This document shows positions 35,143 through 44,690 of a stretch of 64,000 nt of DNA, piece after piece. Made by a program: the position numbers and the translations under genes. The notes under the pieces were generated by a model. The model was not told the origin of the DNA, searched no databases, and worked only from the letters and a program-made list of their open reading frames with translations. Origin of the DNA: Streptomyces roseoverticillatus. Lineage in GTDB: Bacteria; Actinomycetota; Actinomycetes; Streptomycetales; Streptomycetaceae. Position 1 is the first letter of the stretch, and each line of letters begins with the position of its first letter. The stretch spans positions 1 to 64,000 of the forward strand of contig NZ_JOFL01000030.1 in assembly GCF_000719265.1 (NCBI RefSeq), in the 5' to 3' direction.

Positions 35143-35349
35143 ATGGCAAAGGCGCTTCTCGGTTACGTCGGCGGCTCCGACCCCCGAGTCCTCGCCGAGA
35201 TGCGACGGCTTCAGCAGCGTGTCCAGGACCTCGAATCCGAGCTCATCCGGATGCAGGCCGAGAATGACGCGCTGTCTGCCGCCGCTCACCACGGCGACTC
35301 GCTGCTCGACAGCATCGACGTTTCCAAGGCGGAGCCTGCGCTCGCCTGA
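35143..35349 (+). CDS. Small coiled-coil protein upstream of smc
   Basis: 68 residues: MAKALLGYVGGSDPRVLAEMRR, a heptad-containing helix LQQRVQDLESELIRMQAENDAL (about 23-44), and an acidic tail. I recall it as conserved in streptomycetes at this position. It has a strong SD (GGAGGA, 35128-35133). The function is unknown; the helix suggests dimerisation. A terminator follows at 35407-35428, so it is not co-transcribed with smc. Confidence 0.8.
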   Translation: MAKALLGYVGGSDPRVLAEMRRLQQRVQDLESELIRMQAENDALSAAAHHGDSLLDSIDVSKAEPALA

Positions 35350-35406
35350 CCGGAGGCCCTGCCCCGGGGGCCGGTCGGGCTGCACTGTCAGCCGCTTGAG
35401 AGTTGC

Positions 35407-35428
35407 AAGGGACGCTTCGGCGTCCCTT
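35407..35428 (+). terminator. Terminator after the small coiled-coil gene
   Basis: AAGGGACGC (35407-35415), TTCG loop, GCGTCCCTT (35420-35428), followed by CGTCATTT. The AT-rich stretch 35440-35510 that follows probably holds the smc promoter, but I cannot assign boxes. Confidence 0.8.
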
Positions 35429-35618
35429 CGTCATTTCCGATCATCATATGGTCGCGGTATTTCCAGTGATTGCGGCTATTTTTTCCCACTTTTCGGTGCG
35501 CTCTTAACGACTGATGTGCCCTGCCCCTTCCCGGGTGAAACCCTTTGCGGCGGCACGGCGCGCCAGCACCCCGTCCGGGACGGTGCCCGGAGAGGGCCGG
35601 GCGGTAGAGTCCTTCCGC

Positions 35619-38600
35619 GTGCACCTCAAGAGCCTGACCCTGCGGGGGTTCAAATCCTTCGCCTCCGCGACGACCCTGCGCTTCGAGCCCGGGATCACCT
35701 GCGTCGTGGGGCCCAACGGCTCCGGCAAGTCCAATGTCGTCGACGCCCTCTCCTGGGTCATGGGCGAGCAGGGGGCCAAGTCCCTGCGCGGCGGCAAGAT
35801 GGAAGACGTGATCTTCGCCGGGACGACCGGCCGCCCGCCGCTGGGCCGCGCCGAGGTCTCCCTCACGATCGACAACTCCGACGGCGCCCTGCCGATCGAC
35901 TACGCCGAGGTCACCATCACGCGGATCATGTTCCGCAACGGGGGCAGCGAGTACCAGCTCAACGGCGACACCTGCCGGCTCCTCGACATCCAGGAGCTCC
36001 TCTCGGACTCCGGCATCGGCCGCGAGATGCACGTCATCGTCGGCCAGGGACAGCTCGACTCCGTCCTGCACGCCGACCCGGCCGGCCGCCGGGCCTTCAT
36101 CGAAGAGGCGGCGGGCGTCCTCAAGCACCGCAAGCGCAAGGAGAAGGCGCTCCGCAAGCTCGACGCGATGCGCGCCAACCTCGCCCGCGTCCAGGACCTC
36201 ACCGACGAACTGCGGCGGCAGCTCAAGCCGCTCGGCCGGCAGGCCGCGGTCGCCCGCCGCGCCGCCGTCATCCAAGCCGACCTGCGCGACGCCCGTCTGA
36301 GGCTCCTCGCCGACGACCTCGTGACCCTCCGGGAGGCGCTGCGCACCGAACTCGCGGACGAGGCCGCGCTCAAGGCCCGCAAGGACGCCGCCGAGGCCGA
36401 GATGCAGACCGCGCTCCAGCGTGAGGCGGCCCTGGAGGAGCAGGTGCGGGCGCTCACCCCGCGCCTGGCCGGCGCCCAGCAGACCTGGTACGAGCTCTCC
36501 CGCCTCGCAGAGCGGGTACGGGGCACGATCGGCCTCGCCGACGCGCGCGTCACCAGCGCGACGTCCGCCCCTGCCGAGGAACGGCGCGGCCGCGACCCGG
36601 AGGACCTGGAGCGCGAGGCGGCCCGCATCCGCGAGCAGGAGGCCGAACTGGAGGCCGCCCTGGAGGCGGCGAGCCGCGCCCTGGAGGACACCAGCGAGCA
36701 CCGTGCCGCCCTGGAGCGGCAGCTGGCGGACGAGGAACGCCGCCTCAGGGACGCCGCCCGGGCCATCGCCGATCACCGCGAGGAGCTCGCCCGGCTCCAG
36801 GGACGCGTCACCGCCGCCCGTAGCCGCGCCGCCTCCGCACAGTCCGAGATCGACCGGCTGGTCACCGCGCGCGACGAAGCCCGGGAGCGCGCGGCCGCCG
36901 CTCAGGAGGAGTACGAGCGGCAGCAGGCGGAAGTCGCGGGGCTCGACGCCGGGGACGCCGAACTGGCGAGCAGGCACGAGGCCGCCAAGGCGGAACTCAC
37001 GGCAGCGGAAGCCGCACTGACCGAGGCCCGCGAGGAGGCCACCGCCATCGAACGCCGCCGTGCGGCCACCGGCGCACGCCGCGACGCGCTCGCCCTGGGG
37101 CTGCGCCGCAAGGACGGCACGGGGGCGTTGCTGGCCGCGCAGGATCGTTTGTCCGGACTGCTGGGCCCGGCAGCCGCACTGCTGACCGTCGCGCCCGGAT
37201 ACGAACTGCCGGTCGCCGCCGCTCTCGGAGCCGCCGCCGACGCACTCGCGGTCACGGACACCGCCACGGCTGCCGAGGCGCTGAGGCTGCTCCGTAAACA
37301 GGACGCGGGGCGGGCGGCGCTCGTGGTGGCACCGGGCCTGGAACGTGGCGCGGCGCAGAGTGACGGCCCCGTGCCGTCGCCCGCACGGGGCCCGCAGGGC
37401 GCCGCCCCATGCGGGCCCCGCCCCGCCCTCGAACTCGTCGACGGCCCCGCCCCCGTCGTCGGCGCCGTCCGTGCCCTGCTGCGCGACGTCATGGTCGTCG
37501 CGACGCTGGAAGACGCCGAAGAACTGGTCGCCGAGCGTCCCGGGGCGGTCGCCGTGACCGCCGAAGGCGACCTTCTCGGGGCCCACTTCGCCCAGGGCGG
37601 CTCCGGCGGCGCACCGAGCCTCCTGGAGGTCCAGGCGGCCGTCGACGAGGCCACCGCCGAACTGGCCGACCTGGACGCACGGTGCGCCGTCCTGCAGACC
37701 GCCCAGCGCGACGCCGCCGCACGGCGCGCCGAGTGCGCCGCACGCGTGGAGGAGCTGGCCGCCCTGCGCAGCGCCGCCGACCGGGAGAAGTCCCAGGTCG
37801 CTCAGGCCCTCGGTCGGCTCGGCGGGCAGGCGCGCGCCGCGGCCGACGAGGCCGGCCGGACCGCCGCGGCCGTGACCCGCGCCGAGGAGGCCCTCGCGCG
37901 GGCCGGTGAAGAAGCCGAGGAGCTCGCCGAACGGCTGGCCGTGGCCGAGGAGGCCGCCCCGGGGGAGGGAGCCGGCGAGCCCGACACCTCCGTACGGGAC
38001 CGGCTCGCCGCCGACGGCGCCAACGCCCGGCAGACCGAGATGGAGGCGCGGCTCCAGGTCCGTACGCACGAGGAGCGCGTCAAGGCCCTCGCGGGCCGGG
38101 CGGACGGCCTGGACCGCGCGGCCCGCGCCGAGCGCGAGGCCCGCGCCCGAGCGGAGCAGCGCCGCCTCAGGCTGCAGCATGAGGCCCGGGTCGCCGCGGC
38201 CGTCGCGTCCGGCGCCCGGCAGCTCCTCGCGCACGTCGAGGTCTCCCTCGTGCGCGCCGACGAGGAGAGGCGCCACGCGGAGGAGGCGAAGTCCGTCCGG
38301 GAGCGGGAGCTCGTCGCCGAGCGCAACCGGGGCCGCGAGCTGAAGGGCGAGCTGGACAAGCTCACCGACTCGGTGCACAAGGGCGAAGTGCTCGGCGCGG
38401 AGAAGCGGCTGCGCATCGAGCAGCTGGAGGCAAGGGCCCTGGAGGAACTCGGCGTCGAACCCGCGGGCCTGGTCGCGGAGTACGGGCCGGACCAGCCCGT
38501 ACCGCCGTCCCCGCCGGCCGAGGGCGAGGAACTGCCGGAGGACCCGGACCACCCCAGGAACCGGCCCGCCCCGTACGTCCGCGAAGAGCAGGAGAAGCGG

Positions 38601-39224
38601 CTGCGGTCCGCCGAGCGCGCCTACCAGCAGCTGGGCAAGGTCAACCCGCTCGCCCTGGAGGAGTTCGCGGCGCTGGAGGAGCGCCACCAGTTCCTCTCCG
38701 AGCAGCTGGAGGACCTCAAGAAGACCCGCAGCGACCTGCTCCAGGTTGTCAAGGACGTCGACAAGCGCGTCGAGGAGGTCTTCACCGAGGCGTACCGGGA
38801 CACGGCCCGCGAGTTCGAGGGCGTCTTCTCCCGCCTCTTCCCCGGGGGCGAGGGGCGGCTCGTCCTGACCGACCCGGACGACATGCTGGCCACCGGCGTG
38901 GACGTCGAGGCGCGCCCGCCGGGCAAGAAGGTCAAGCGCCTGTCGCTGCTGTCGGGCGGCGAGCGCTCCCTGACCGCCGTGGCGCTGCTGGTCGCGATCT
39001 TCAAGGCGCGGCCGAGCCCGTTCTACGTGATGGACGAGGTCGAGGCGGCGCTGGACGACACCAACCTCCAGCGGCTGATCGGGATCATGAAGGAGCTGCA
39101 GGAGAGCTCGCAGCTGATCGTGATCACGCACCAGAAGCGGACGATGGAGGTCGCCGACGCCCTGTACGGCGTCTCGATGCAGGGCGACGGCGTGTCCAAG
39201 GTGATCAGCCAGCGACTGCGTTGA
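35619..39224 (+). CDS. smc: Chromosome segregation protein SMC
   Basis: 1,201 residues. Condensin ATPase that organises and segregates chromosomes, important during sporulation septation. N-terminal Walker A is GPNGSGKSNVVDALSWVMGE; two long coiled coils flank a hinge (about 504-660); the C-terminal signature is LSLLSGGERSLTAVALLVAI, and Walker B plus D-loop read VMDEVEAALDDTN. In the hinge, residues about 570-600 are a Gly/Pro/Ala-rich insert encoded by GCACGGGGC and CCCCATGC repeats. The start at GTG 35619 gives VHLKSLTLRGFKSFAS, the normal SMC beginning. Confidence 0.98.
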   Translation: MHLKSLTLRGFKSFASATTLRFEPGITCVVGPNGSGKSNVVDALSWVMGEQGAKSLRGGKMEDVIFAGTTGRPPLGRAEVSLTIDNSDGALPIDYAEVTITRIMFRNGGSEYQLNGDTCRLLDIQELLSDSGIGREMHVIVGQGQLDSVLHADPAGRRAFIEEAAGVLKHRKRKEKALRKLDAMRANLARVQDLTDELRRQLKPLGRQAAVARRAAVIQADLRDARLRLLADDLVTLREALRTELADEAALKARKDAAEAEMQTALQREAALEEQVRALTPRLAGAQQTWYELSRLAERVRGTIGLADARVTSATSAPAEERRGRDPEDLEREAARIREQEAELEAALEAASRALEDTSEHRAALERQLADEERRLRDAARAIADHREELARLQGRVTAARSRAASAQSEIDRLVTARDEARERAAAAQEEYERQQAEVAGLDAGDAELASRHEAAKAELTAAEAALTEAREEATAIERRRAATGARRDALALGLRRKDGTGALLAAQDRLSGLLGPAAALLTVAPGYELPVAAALGAAADALAVTDTATAAEALRLLRKQDAGRAALVVAPGLERGAAQSDGPVPSPARGPQGAAPCGPRPALELVDGPAPVVGAVRALLRDVMVVATLEDAEELVAERPGAVAVTAEGDLLGAHFAQGGSGGAPSLLEVQAAVDEATAELADLDARCAVLQTAQRDAAARRAECAARVEELAALRSAADREKSQVAQALGRLGGQARAAADEAGRTAAAVTRAEEALARAGEEAEELAERLAVAEEAAPGEGAGEPDTSVRDRLAADGANARQTEMEARLQVRTHEERVKALAGRADGLDRAARAEREARARAEQRRLRLQHEARVAAAVASGARQLLAHVEVSLVRADEERRHAEEAKSVRERELVAERNRGRELKGELDKLTDSVHKGEVLGAEKRLRIEQLEARALEELGVEPAGLVAEYGPDQPVPPSPPAEGEELPEDPDHPRNRPAPYVREEQEKRLRSAERAYQQLGKVNPLALEEFAALEERHQFLSEQLEDLKKTRSDLLQVVKDVDKRVEEVFTEAYRDTAREFEGVFSRLFPGGEGRLVLTDPDDMLATGVDVEARPPGKKVKRLSLLSGGERSLTAVALLVAIFKARPSPFYVMDEVEAALDDTNLQRLIGIMKELQESSQLIVITHQKRTMEVADALYGVSMQGDGVSKVISQRLR

Positions 39225-39312
39225 TCTTGTTATCCCTGTCGGCTACTTCACTTCTTCAAGTGTTGAACTCAACCTGTGAGATGCCTGCAGGAAACTTCTT
39301 GGTTACGACCTA

Positions 39313-39340
39313 TTGACTTAAGAAAATGAAGACATAGGGT
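39313..39340 (+). promoter_or_regulatory. Promoter of the sugar permease gene
   Basis: TTGACT (39313-39318) and TAGGGT (39335-39340), 16-bp spacer, in an unusually AT-rich stretch. Inverted repeats lie upstream (CACTT/AAGTG, 39249-39262) and in the leader. Confidence 0.6.
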
Positions 39341-39357
39341 CTGCAGCGTTGCTAATA

Positions 39358-39400
39358 CCTTCAAGTGGTGGGGCCCCAAGTCCTGTGCCCCACTTGAAGG
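39358..39400 (+). promoter_or_regulatory. Leader hairpin before glcP
   Basis: CCTTCAAGTGG (39358-39368) pairs perfectly with CCACTTGAAGG (39390-39400). It lies about 10 bp after the expected transcription start and 50 bp before the TTG start, so it could act as an operator or as an RNA structure. Confidence 0.55.
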
Positions 39401-39450
39401 GCCAGCCCCCCCCCACGCCCGGCAGTGCCGCCGGGCCTCAGGAGTACACG

Positions 39451-40869
39451 TTGACCAGCACTGCGACGGCGCAGGGGTCCGAGGGCCGCAAGGCCCAGCC
39501 GGACCACCTCGGGCATGTCATCTTCATCACCGCGGCCGCGGCCATGGGTGGCTTTCTCTTCGGCTACGACAGCTCCGTGATCAACGGTGCCGTCGAGGGC
39601 ATTCGCGGGAAGTACGACATCGGCTCCGCAGCCCTGGCCCAGGTCATCGCCATCGCCCTCATCGGCTGCGCGATCGGCGCCGCCACCGCGGGCCGGCTCG
39701 CGGACCGCATAGGCCGCATCCGCGTCATGCAGATCTCCGCGACGCTCTTCACGATCAGCGCCGTCGGCTCCGCCCTGCCGTTCGCCCTGTGGGACCTCGC
39801 CTTCTGGCGCGTCCTCGGCGGCATCGCCATCGGCATGGCCTCCGTCATCGGCCCGGCCTACATCGCCGAGGTCTCCCCGCCCGCCTACCGCGGCCGCCTC
39901 GGCTCCTTCCAGCAGGCCGCGATCGTCGTCGGCATCGCCATCTCCCAGCTCGTCAACTGGGGCGTCCTCAACCTCGCCGACGGCGACCAGCGCGGTCACG
40001 TCATGGGCATCGAGGCCTGGCAGCTGATGCTCGGCGTCATGGTCGTCCCGGCCGTCCTCTACGGTCTGCTCTCCTTCGCGATCCCCGAGTCGCCCCGCTT
40101 CCTGATCTCCGTCGGCAAGATCGACAAGGCGAAGGCCGTCCTCGCCGACGTCGAGGGCCACAGCGTCGACCTCGACAAGCGCGTCGCCGAGATCGAACTC
40201 GCGATGCACAGCGAGGAGAAGTCCACCTTCAAGGACCTCATCGGCGGCAAGGCGGGCTTCCTGCCCATCGTCTGGGTCGGCATCGGCCTGTCGGTCTTCC
40301 AGCAGCTCGTCGGCATCAACGTGGCCTTCTACTACTCGGCCACCCTGTGGCAGTCCGTCGGCATCGACCCGAGCGACTCGTTCCTCTACTCGTTCACCAC
40401 GTCGATCATCAACATCGTCGGCACCGTGATCGCGATGATCTTCGTCGACCGCGTCGGCCGCAAGCCGCTCGCCCTCGTCGGCTCCGCCGGTATGGCCATC
40501 TCCCTCGCCCTCGAGGCCTGGGCCTTCTCCGCACAGGCCGGCGACGGCTCCCTGCCCACCGCGCAGGGCACGGTCGCCCTGATCGCGGCGCACGCCTTCG
40601 TGCTCTTCTTCGCCCTCTCGTGGGGCGTCGTGGTCTGGGTCTTCCTCGGCGAGATGTTCCCCAACCGCATCCGCGCCGCGGCACTCGGCGTCGCCGCCTC
40701 CGCGCAGTGGATCGCCAACTGGGCCATCACCGCGAGCTTCCCGAGCCTCTCGGACTGGAACCTCTCCGGTACGTACGTCATCTACGCGGTCTTCGCCGTG
40801 CTCTCCATCCCCTTCGTGCTCAAGTACGTGAAGGAGACGAAGGGCAAGGCGTTGGAGGAGATGGGCTAA
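39451..40869 (+). CDS. glcP: Sugar (glucose) permease, MFS sugar porter
   Basis: 472 residues, the length I recall for S. coelicolor GlcP, a proton-coupled glucose permease, and closely similar throughout. Twelve hydrophobic helices are visible. Sugar-porter signatures are FGYDSSVINGA, GRLADRIGRIR, GPAYIAEVSPPAYRGRLGS, PESPRFLIS, QQLVGINVAFYYS and VDRVGRKPLAL. TTG start at 39451 has AGGAG at 39440-39444. Substrate assignment rests on similarity to GlcP. Confidence 0.9.
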   Translation: MTSTATAQGSEGRKAQPDHLGHVIFITAAAAMGGFLFGYDSSVINGAVEGIRGKYDIGSAALAQVIAIALIGCAIGAATAGRLADRIGRIRVMQISATLFTISAVGSALPFALWDLAFWRVLGGIAIGMASVIGPAYIAEVSPPAYRGRLGSFQQAAIVVGIAISQLVNWGVLNLADGDQRGHVMGIEAWQLMLGVMVVPAVLYGLLSFAIPESPRFLISVGKIDKAKAVLADVEGHSVDLDKRVAEIELAMHSEEKSTFKDLIGGKAGFLPIVWVGIGLSVFQQLVGINVAFYYSATLWQSVGIDPSDSFLYSFTTSIINIVGTVIAMIFVDRVGRKPLALVGSAGMAISLALEAWAFSAQAGDGSLPTAQGTVALIAAHAFVLFFALSWGVVVWVFLGEMFPNRIRAAALGVAASAQWIANWAITASFPSLSDWNLSGTYVIYAVFAVLSIPFVLKYVKETKGKALEEMG

Positions 40870-40893
40870 CCCCCCCGCCGCCCACTCCTCAAC

Positions 40894-40935
40894 AGGACGC
40901 TGCCCCGGCTCACCGACGAGCCGGGGCAGCGTCCT
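40894..40935 (+). terminator. Terminator after glcP
   Basis: Perfect 18-bp stem: 40894-40911 (AGGACGCTGCCCCGGCTC) with 40918-40935, loop ACCGAC, followed by GTTTGCG. Confidence 0.9.
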
Positions 40936-41503
40936 GTTTGCGTACGGGGATGCCGCCTGAGGCGGGGGCGGGTGGCCGCCTCAGGCGCCGCCTCATGCGG
41001 CGGTCCGGCGCCCCAAGGCGGGCGAGAACCGTCCGGAAGAGCTGACGCCGCCGCGGACGACAGGCCGCGGCCTGAGGGGCCCGACGGGGACGGACCTGTC
41101 CGCACGAGGCGGAGCATGGGGCCGGGGCATGAGGCGCCGCACGAAGCGCTGCATGGGGCCGCCCCATGCAGCCCTGCATGCACTGCCCGCCTCATGCACC
41201 GCCCGCCGCCGCGCGCAGCTCGGCACGGGCGGCGAGCAGCAGGCCTCATGCCCGGCGCTCGTACGAAGCGGCTCCGCCGCATGCCTTCCGGCACCGTGGC
41301 GCCGGCTGCAACGCGTACAAGCTCGTGCAACGGCAGCGCCGTAACCCCCACCGCTCCGTCGTACACGCCGCCCGGCGGCCCGCCACAGGCGCCGGCATGA
41401 GGCGCCGCCGGCCCGTCCGGCTGCCGCGGCGCACAGTCGCACCGCATGGAGCCCCTGGCACCGCATGGAGCCACCGGCACCGGCACCGGCACCGGCACAA
41501 AAC
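40936..41503. repeat. Repeat-rich intergenic region between convergent permease genes
   Basis: No gene is convincing here. CCTCATGC or GCATGAGG occurs at 40991, 41127, 41190, 41244 and 41395, with many relatives (GCATGGGG, GCACGAGG, CCCCATGC). Four CACCGG units run from 41472 to 41495, preceded by two copies of CACCGCATGGAGCC. It looks like accumulated repeat sequence. Confidence 0.75.
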
Positions 41504-41541
41504 GAGGGCGCCCCCACCGCCGCAGCAGTGGGGGCGCCCTC
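41504..41541 (-). terminator. Terminator of the NCS1 permease gene
   Basis: GAGGGCGCCCCCAC (41504-41517) and GTGGGGGCGCCCTC (41528-41541) form a perfect 14-bp stem; on the minus strand it is followed by GTTTTG, 20 bp after the permease stop. Confidence 0.85.
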
Positions 41542-41561
41542 GTGCAGGGAACAGTGGCGCG

Positions 41562-43046
41562 TCAGGCGCCGACCTTCACCCGCTCCGAGTCGTCGGCGGT
41601 GGCACCCGCCGCGTCCGCCGCGGGAACCTCACGCGGCGCCGGCAGCACAGCCATGATCAGTGCCGAGATGGCGATCGTGGCGGCCCAGCCCAGCCCGTAC
41701 TTGCCGATGAACGTCGACGCCAGCGGGCCGGTGAACCAGTCGCACTGGGTGAAGCAGATGCCCGCGGCCAGCGCGACCGCCCAGGCGGTCATCGCCTGCC
41801 AGCAGAAGCCGCCCACGTACCAGTAGCGGCTGGTGCGGCCGGTGTCCATGAGGGCCTCCGCGTCGTACCGCACGGCGCGGGACTTGCGGCGCGCCATGTC
41901 GACCGCGTAGACGCCGATCCAGGCGGAGAAGGAGACCGCGAGCAGGATCAGGAAGGTGATGAAGGAGCTGAGGAAGCTCTTCGCGACCAGCATCAGCAGC
42001 AGACCGCCGACCAGCGAGATGACGGCGTTGATGCTGACGGCCATGGCGCGGGGCAGCTTGACGCCCATCGTCTGGGCGGTGAAGCCGGCCGAGTACATCG
42101 AGAGGCTGTTGATCAGCAGCATGCCCACGATGGCGGTGATCAGGTACGGGACGGCCAGCCAGGTCGGCAGGATGTCGCCGAGGAAGGAGACCGGGTCGGG
42201 GGCCTCGGCCAGGTCGGGGGTGGCGACGGCCATGACCCCGCCCATGAGGACCATGGGGACCATCACGATGCCCGCACCGGAGAGGGTCGCACCGACGATC
42301 TTCTTGCCGGATGCCGCGTGCGGCAGGTAGCGCGCGAAGTCGGGGCCGGTGGGCACCCAGCTGATACCGCCGGCGGCGATGGTGCCGATACCGGCGATCA
42401 TCATCGCCGTGGTGCCGGCCGGCTTGGAGAAGACGTCGTCCCACTTGATGTTGGCGATCAGGTAGACGAGCACCAGGACGCTGAAGATGCCGAAGAGGTA
42501 CGTCGACCACTTGTTGCACACGTTGAGCGCCTTGCGCCCCATGCCGCTCACCAGGAACGTGCACGCGACGAACGCGAAGAGCGTGACGACGATCAGCGGG
42601 GTGTTGCTCTTGATCCCGAAGACCAGGTCGAGAACGGTCAGCACGGCGTAGGCGCCGGTGACCGCGTTGATCGTCTCCCACCCGAAGCGCGCGACCCACA
42701 GGATCGCGCCCGGGAAGAGGTTTCCGCGGACGCCGAACGTCGCGCGGGAGAGCATCGCGCCCGGCGCGCCGCCCCACTTGCCGGAGACCGACAGGACGCC
42801 GACCATGCCGAACGACGCGAGCGCGGCGCATGCGGCGACGATCAGGACCTGCCAGAAGTTCAGTTTGTTGAAGACCACCAGGGCCGCGCCCATGGTGAGC
42901 AGCAGCACGCTGATGTTGGCGGCGACCCAGGTCGGGAAGAGCTCACGGACCCGGCCGTGACGCTCGTGATCCGGAACGGGCTCGATACCGCGGGTCTCTA
43001 TCGCGCCGCCGGATTCGGCGGTGGACAGGTTGGACGCGTTGTCCAT
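41562..43046 (-). CDS. NCS1-family nucleobase (cytosine/purine) permease
   Basis: 494 residues, about 12 membrane helices, ATG at 43046. The family pattern is visible: an N-terminal IETRGIEPVPDHERHGRVRELFPTW, helix 1 ANISVLLLTMGA, then SRATFGVRGNLFPGAILW, RFGWETINAV, GISWVPTGPDFARYLP in the middle and LINSLSMYSAGFTAQ. This resembles CodB-like cytosine permeases and other NCS1 transporters; the substrate cannot be fixed from sequence. No catabolic enzyme gene lies beside it. It is convergent with glcP and divergent from ftsY. Confidence 0.88.
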   Translation of the reverse strand: MDNASNLSTAESGGAIETRGIEPVPDHERHGRVRELFPTWVAANISVLLLTMGAALVVFNKLNFWQVLIVAACAALASFGMVGVLSVSGKWGGAPGAMLSRATFGVRGNLFPGAILWVARFGWETINAVTGAYAVLTVLDLVFGIKSNTPLIVVTLFAFVACTFLVSGMGRKALNVCNKWSTYLFGIFSVLVLVYLIANIKWDDVFSKPAGTTAMMIAGIGTIAAGGISWVPTGPDFARYLPHAASGKKIVGATLSGAGIVMVPMVLMGGVMAVATPDLAEAPDPVSFLGDILPTWLAVPYLITAIVGMLLINSLSMYSAGFTAQTMGVKLPRAMAVSINAVISLVGGLLLMLVAKSFLSSFITFLILLAVSFSAWIGVYAVDMARRKSRAVRYDAEALMDTGRTSRYWYVGGFCWQAMTAWAVALAAGICFTQCDWFTGPLASTFIGKYGLGWAATIAISALIMAVLPAPREVPAADAAGATADDSERVKVGA

Positions 43047-43255
43047 GTGGGGGGCTCCGTGCGGGTGAAGCGGGGCGGGAGGCCGGGGCAGAAAAGGTCT
43101 TGGGGGACTCTACGCGCGTCGCGCAGCCCCACGCCATCGTACTTTGCTCCAACTTTAGCCCATTGGGGCGATTAGTCCTTGGAGGAATCCATAAACGCGC
43201 ACGTCACTCGTGGAGACCGCCGACCGACGGCGCGGTGTCCGATACTGGGGGCGTT

Positions 43256-44500
43256 ATGGAAATCGTCATCCTTGCTGTAGTCATCGCTGTGGTCGCGCTC
43301 GGCGCGATCAGCGGGCTCGTGGTCAGCAGCCGTAAGAAGAAGCAGCTGCCCCCGGCCCCGCCGAGCAGCCCGTCCGTCACCGCGCCGCCCGCCGAGCCCC
43401 ACGTAGGCGAGGAGGCCGAGCCCCCGAGCGCCGAGCCGCGCCGGACCGTGGAGGAGGTCGAGCTCCCGGCCGCCGAGGCACCGGCCGCCGAAGCGGCCCC
43501 CGAGGCGCCCGCCGCCCCGGCCGAGCCCGAGGCGCCCGCCGCGCCCGCGATCGAGGTGCCCGAGCCCACCGCCGGCCGCCTCGTGCGGCTGCGCACGAGG
43601 CTGTCCCGTTCCCAGAACTCCCTCGGCAAGGGTCTGCTGACCCTGCTGTCCCGCGAGCACCTCGACGAGGACACGTGGGAGGAGATCGAGGACACCCTGC
43701 TGACCGCCGACGTCGGCGTCGCCCCCACGCAGGAGCTCGTCGAGCGCCTCCGTGAGCGCGTCAAGGTGCTCGGCACCCGCACCCCCGAGGAACTGCGCGC
43801 CCTGCTCCGCGAGGAGCTGCTCACCCTCATCGGCACCGACGCCGACCGCTCCGTCCACACCGAGCCCGGCGTGGGCGTGAACGGCGAGGAGAAGCCCGGC
43901 GTCGTCATGGTCGTCGGCGTCAACGGCACCGGCAAGACCACCACCACGGGCAAGCTCGCCCGCGTGCTCGTCGCCGACGGCAAGTCCGTCGTCCTGGGTG
44001 CGGCCGACACCTTCCGTGCCGCCGCGGCCGACCAGCTGCAGACCTGGGGCGAGCGCGTCGGCGCCCGCACGGTCCGCGGACCTGAGGGCGGCGACCCGGC
44101 GTCGATCGCCTTCGACGCGGTCAAGGAGGGCATCGCCGAGAACGCCGACGTCGTCCTGATCGACACCGCCGGCCGGCTCCACACCAAGACCGGCCTCATG
44201 GACGAGCTCGGCAAGGTCAAGCGGGTCGTCGAGAAGCACGGCTCGGTCGACGAGGTGCTGCTCGTCCTGGACGCCACCACCGGTCAGAACGGCCTCGTGC
44301 AGGCGCGTGTCTTCGGCGAGGTCGTCAACATCACCGGCATCGTCCTCACGAAGCTCGACGGCACCGCCAAGGGCGGCATCGTCGTGGCCGTCCAGCGCGA
44401 GCTGGGCGTGCCCGTGAAGCTCGTCGGTCTCGGCGAGGGCGCGGACGACCTCGCGCCGTTCGAGCCCGAGGCCTTCGTCGACGCGCTCATCGGCGACTGA
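43256..44500 (+). CDS. ftsY: Signal recognition particle receptor FtsY
   Basis: 414 residues. GTPase that docks SRP-ribosome complexes at the membrane. An N-terminal hydrophobic segment ([21 protein letters not shown]) acts as anchor, followed by an acidic Pro/Ala/Glu-rich A domain (about 30-105) and the NG domain: G1 [16 protein letters not shown] near 220, DTFRAAA, DTAGRLH and [13 protein letters not shown] 43256 lies about 9 bp after a GATACT -10-like hexamer, so the transcript may have a very short leader. A strong terminator follows. Confidence 0.97.
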   Translation: MEIVILAVVIAVVALGAISGLVVSSRKKKQLPPAPPSSPSVTAPPAEPHVGEEAEPPSAEPRRTVEEVELPAAEAPAAEAAPEAPAAPAEPEAPAAPAIEVPEPTAGRLVRLRTRLSRSQNSLGKGLLTLLSREHLDEDTWEEIEDTLLTADVGVAPTQELVERLRERVKVLGTRTPEELRALLREELLTLIGTDADRSVHTEPGVGVNGEEKPGVVMVVGVNGTGKTTTTGKLARVLVADGKSVVLGAADTFRAAAADQLQTWGERVGARTVRGPEGGDPASIAFDAVKEGIAENADVVLIDTAGRLHTKTGLMDELGKVKRVVEKHGSVDEVLLVLDATTGQNGLVQARVFGEVVNITGIVLTKLDGTAKGGIVVAVQRELGVPVKLVGLGEGADDLAPFEPEAFVDALIGD

Positions 44501-44612
44501 CGCGCCGCGTCGCGCGCCGGACGGCGATCAGCCGGGGTTCCGGCCGGGCGCCGGGCCGGCGGTTCGACAGGCGCGTGCGCCGCGTTCCCGGCCCCGGTGC
44601 CGGCCAAGCCGA

Positions 44613-44656
44613 GAAAGGGCCCCTTTCGCAGGTGCAGCTGCGAAAGGGGCCCTTTC
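44613..44656. terminator. Bidirectional terminator between ftsY and the Prim-Pol-like gene
   Basis: GAAAGGGCCCCTTTCGCA (44613-44630) pairs perfectly over 18 bp with TGCGAAAGGGGCCCTTTC (44639-44656). Genes converge on it from both sides. Confidence 0.9.
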
Positions 44657-44690
44657 GTACGGGGCGGGCCGGGGGCGCGGCCGCCAGGGC

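Noticed and set aside
35388..39131. 1,247-residue open frame antisense to smc
   Set aside because: Low-complexity Leu/Gly/Arg/Val product with no motif; smc on the plus strand is unambiguous.
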